A DNA stretch of 6,116 nucleotides from DATLHO01 sp035539855 (GTDB taxonomy: Bacteria > Bacteroidota > Ignavibacteria > OLB7): NCBI GenBank assembly GCA_035539855.1, contig DATLHO010000171.1, forward strand, positions 1 through 6,116. Reading direction: 5' to 3'. Shown here piece by piece: positions 5,620-6,116 of this stretch. Under the pieces are notes generated by a model, which saw nothing but the letters and a program-made list of their open reading frames with translations, was not told where the DNA came from and did no database searches. The position numbers and the translations under genes are program-made. Position 1 is the first letter of the stretch. The number at the start of each line of letters is the position of its first letter.

Positions 5620-5940
5620 ATGTTTGGTAGGTCAAACGTTAGGAAGATGACAACCGGAGAGCTCGGCGCCCGCATCGAGATCGGCACGCAGCCGTTCCTG
5701 CTCGACGTGCGCAATCCGCAGGAGCTGATCATGGCCGGCGCCGTGCCGGGCGTCGTGAACATTCCGCTCGGAGAGCTCGATCACCGACTCGGCGAGCTGC
5801 CGGCCGACAAGTCGGCGCCGATCGTCGTGATCTGCCAGAGCGGCGCGCGCTCGATGTCCGCGGCGCGCATGCTCGACAAGGCGGGATATGCCGAGGTCTA
5901 CAACCTCGAGGGCGGCACCGGCGCCTGGATGCGTTCGTAA
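5620..5940 (+). CDS. Single-domain rhodanese-like sulfurtransferase
   Basis: A 106-residue single rhodanese domain, which carries sulfane sulfur as a cysteine persulfide and passes it to acceptors such as thiols or cyanide. Visible features are the LLDVRNPQEL segment (27–36), VPGVVNIPLGEL (42–53) and the active-site loop CQSGARS (72–78) with catalytic Cys72 and Arg77. The six-residue loop is the sulfurtransferase type rather than the longer phosphatase type. The common GHIPGA motif reads GAVPGV here, so the usual His is Ala41. No signal peptide is seen, so it is probably cytoplasmic. The first nine codons (TTT, GGT, AGG, TCA, GTT, AGG) are AT-rich and use codons unlike the rest, so the start at 5647 (MTTGELG) is possible. 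It is followed after 36 bp by an MBL-fold persulfide-dioxygenase-like gene, a common sulfide-detoxification pairing. Confidence 0.93.
   Translation: MFGRSNVRKMTTGELGARIEIGTQPFLLDVRNPQELIMAGAVPGVVNIPLGELDHRLGELPADKSAPIVVICQSGARSMSAARMLDKAGYAEVYNLEGGTGAWMRS
5622..5637. promoter_or_regulatory. Dyad GTTTG-N6-CAAAC at the rhodanese start
   Basis: GTTTG (5622–5626) and CAAAC (5633–5637) are exact inverted arms around GTAGGT, starting at the last base of the ATG at 5620. It stands out as AT-rich inside GC-rich DNA. It could be an operator or translational hairpin, or chance. Confidence 0.3.
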
Positions 5941-5976
5941 GCACATCGTTCGATCACTCGCAACCCATCGAGACCC

Positions 5977-6116
5977 ATGCTCTTTCGCCAGATCTATGAT
6001 TCGACGCTCGCGCAGGCGGCGTACCTCATCGGCTGCCAGCGCACCGGCGAGGCCCTCGTCATCGACCCCGAGCGCGACGTCGAGCGCTACGTCGAGATCG
6101 CCCGCGCCGAGGGACT
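5977..6116 (+). CDS. MBL-fold metallo-hydrolase, persulfide dioxygenase-like, N-terminal fragment
   Basis: The first 46 codons of a gene that leaves the right edge. The translation begins MLFRQIYDSTLAQAAYLIGC and continues QRTGEALVIDPERDVERYVE. This matches the opening of MBL-fold proteins of the persulfide dioxygenase (ETHE1-like) and CstB/Blh-type families, where the first strands read LAQxxYLIGCxxTGEAxVIDPxRD. Those enzymes oxidise glutathione or coenzyme persulfide to sulfite using a mononuclear iron; some carry one or two C-terminal rhodanese domains. The metal-binding HxHxDH motif and any fused domain lie outside the window, so the exact class is open. No strong Shine-Dalgarno precedes the ATG. 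The 36-bp spacing from the rhodanese suggests one transcript with it. Confidence 0.8.
   Translation, partial: MLFRQIYDSTLAQAAYLIGCQRTGEALVIDPERDVERYVEIARAEG

Overview
This is a GC-rich bacterial window (roughly two thirds G+C by eye) that is almost fully packed with protein-coding genes on both strands. I see no rRNA, tRNA, CRISPR array, insertion sequence or phage gene. The taxonomic signal is weak. The MutL N-terminus and its endonuclease motif (DQHVAHER), and the pairing of an ECF sigma factor with a rhodanese and a persulfide-dioxygenase-like gene, would fit a GC-rich member of the FCB/Gemmatimonadota–Rhodothermota side of the tree. That is an impression from recall, not a computed placement.

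Layout, left to right. (1) The left edge holds the first 25 codons of a minus-strand gene for a saccharopine-dehydrogenase-like Rossmann protein. Upstream of it on the same strand is a complete ten-helix EamA/DMT permease of YedA type. (2) A 248-bp divergent intergenic region follows, with two oppositely oriented TATCTT hexamers on either side of a pure-GC hairpin, and then mutL (643 aa, plus strand), a mismatch-repair MutL of the endonuclease-bearing class. (3) mutL converges on a minus-strand RimJ/RimL-type GNAT acetyltransferase. The 31-bp gap between them holds a short imperfect hairpin and a REP-like GGTGTCAGGCAC core. (4) Only 33 bp separate the GNAT start from the divergent GTG start of a second EamA/DMT permease. 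(5) The right end is a plus-strand run: an ECF sigma factor (197 aa), a single-domain rhodanese (106 aa, catalytic Cys72), and the first 46 codons of an MBL-fold protein that looks like persulfide dioxygenase/CstB-type enzymes.

How the genes may work together. The rhodanese and MBL-fold genes are a recognisable sulfane-sulfur (persulfide) handling pair. The ECF sigma gene just upstream is a candidate regulator of that pair, and no anti-sigma gene lies between them. The two EamA permeases belong to different subgroups and are not obvious duplicates, and their substrates cannot be told from sequence. mutL is a housekeeping gene with no mutS beside it here. I do not see a clearly novel system. 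The most unusual points are the sigma/sulfur arrangement lacking an adjacent anti-sigma factor, the dyad at the rhodanese start, and the compact regulatory gaps.
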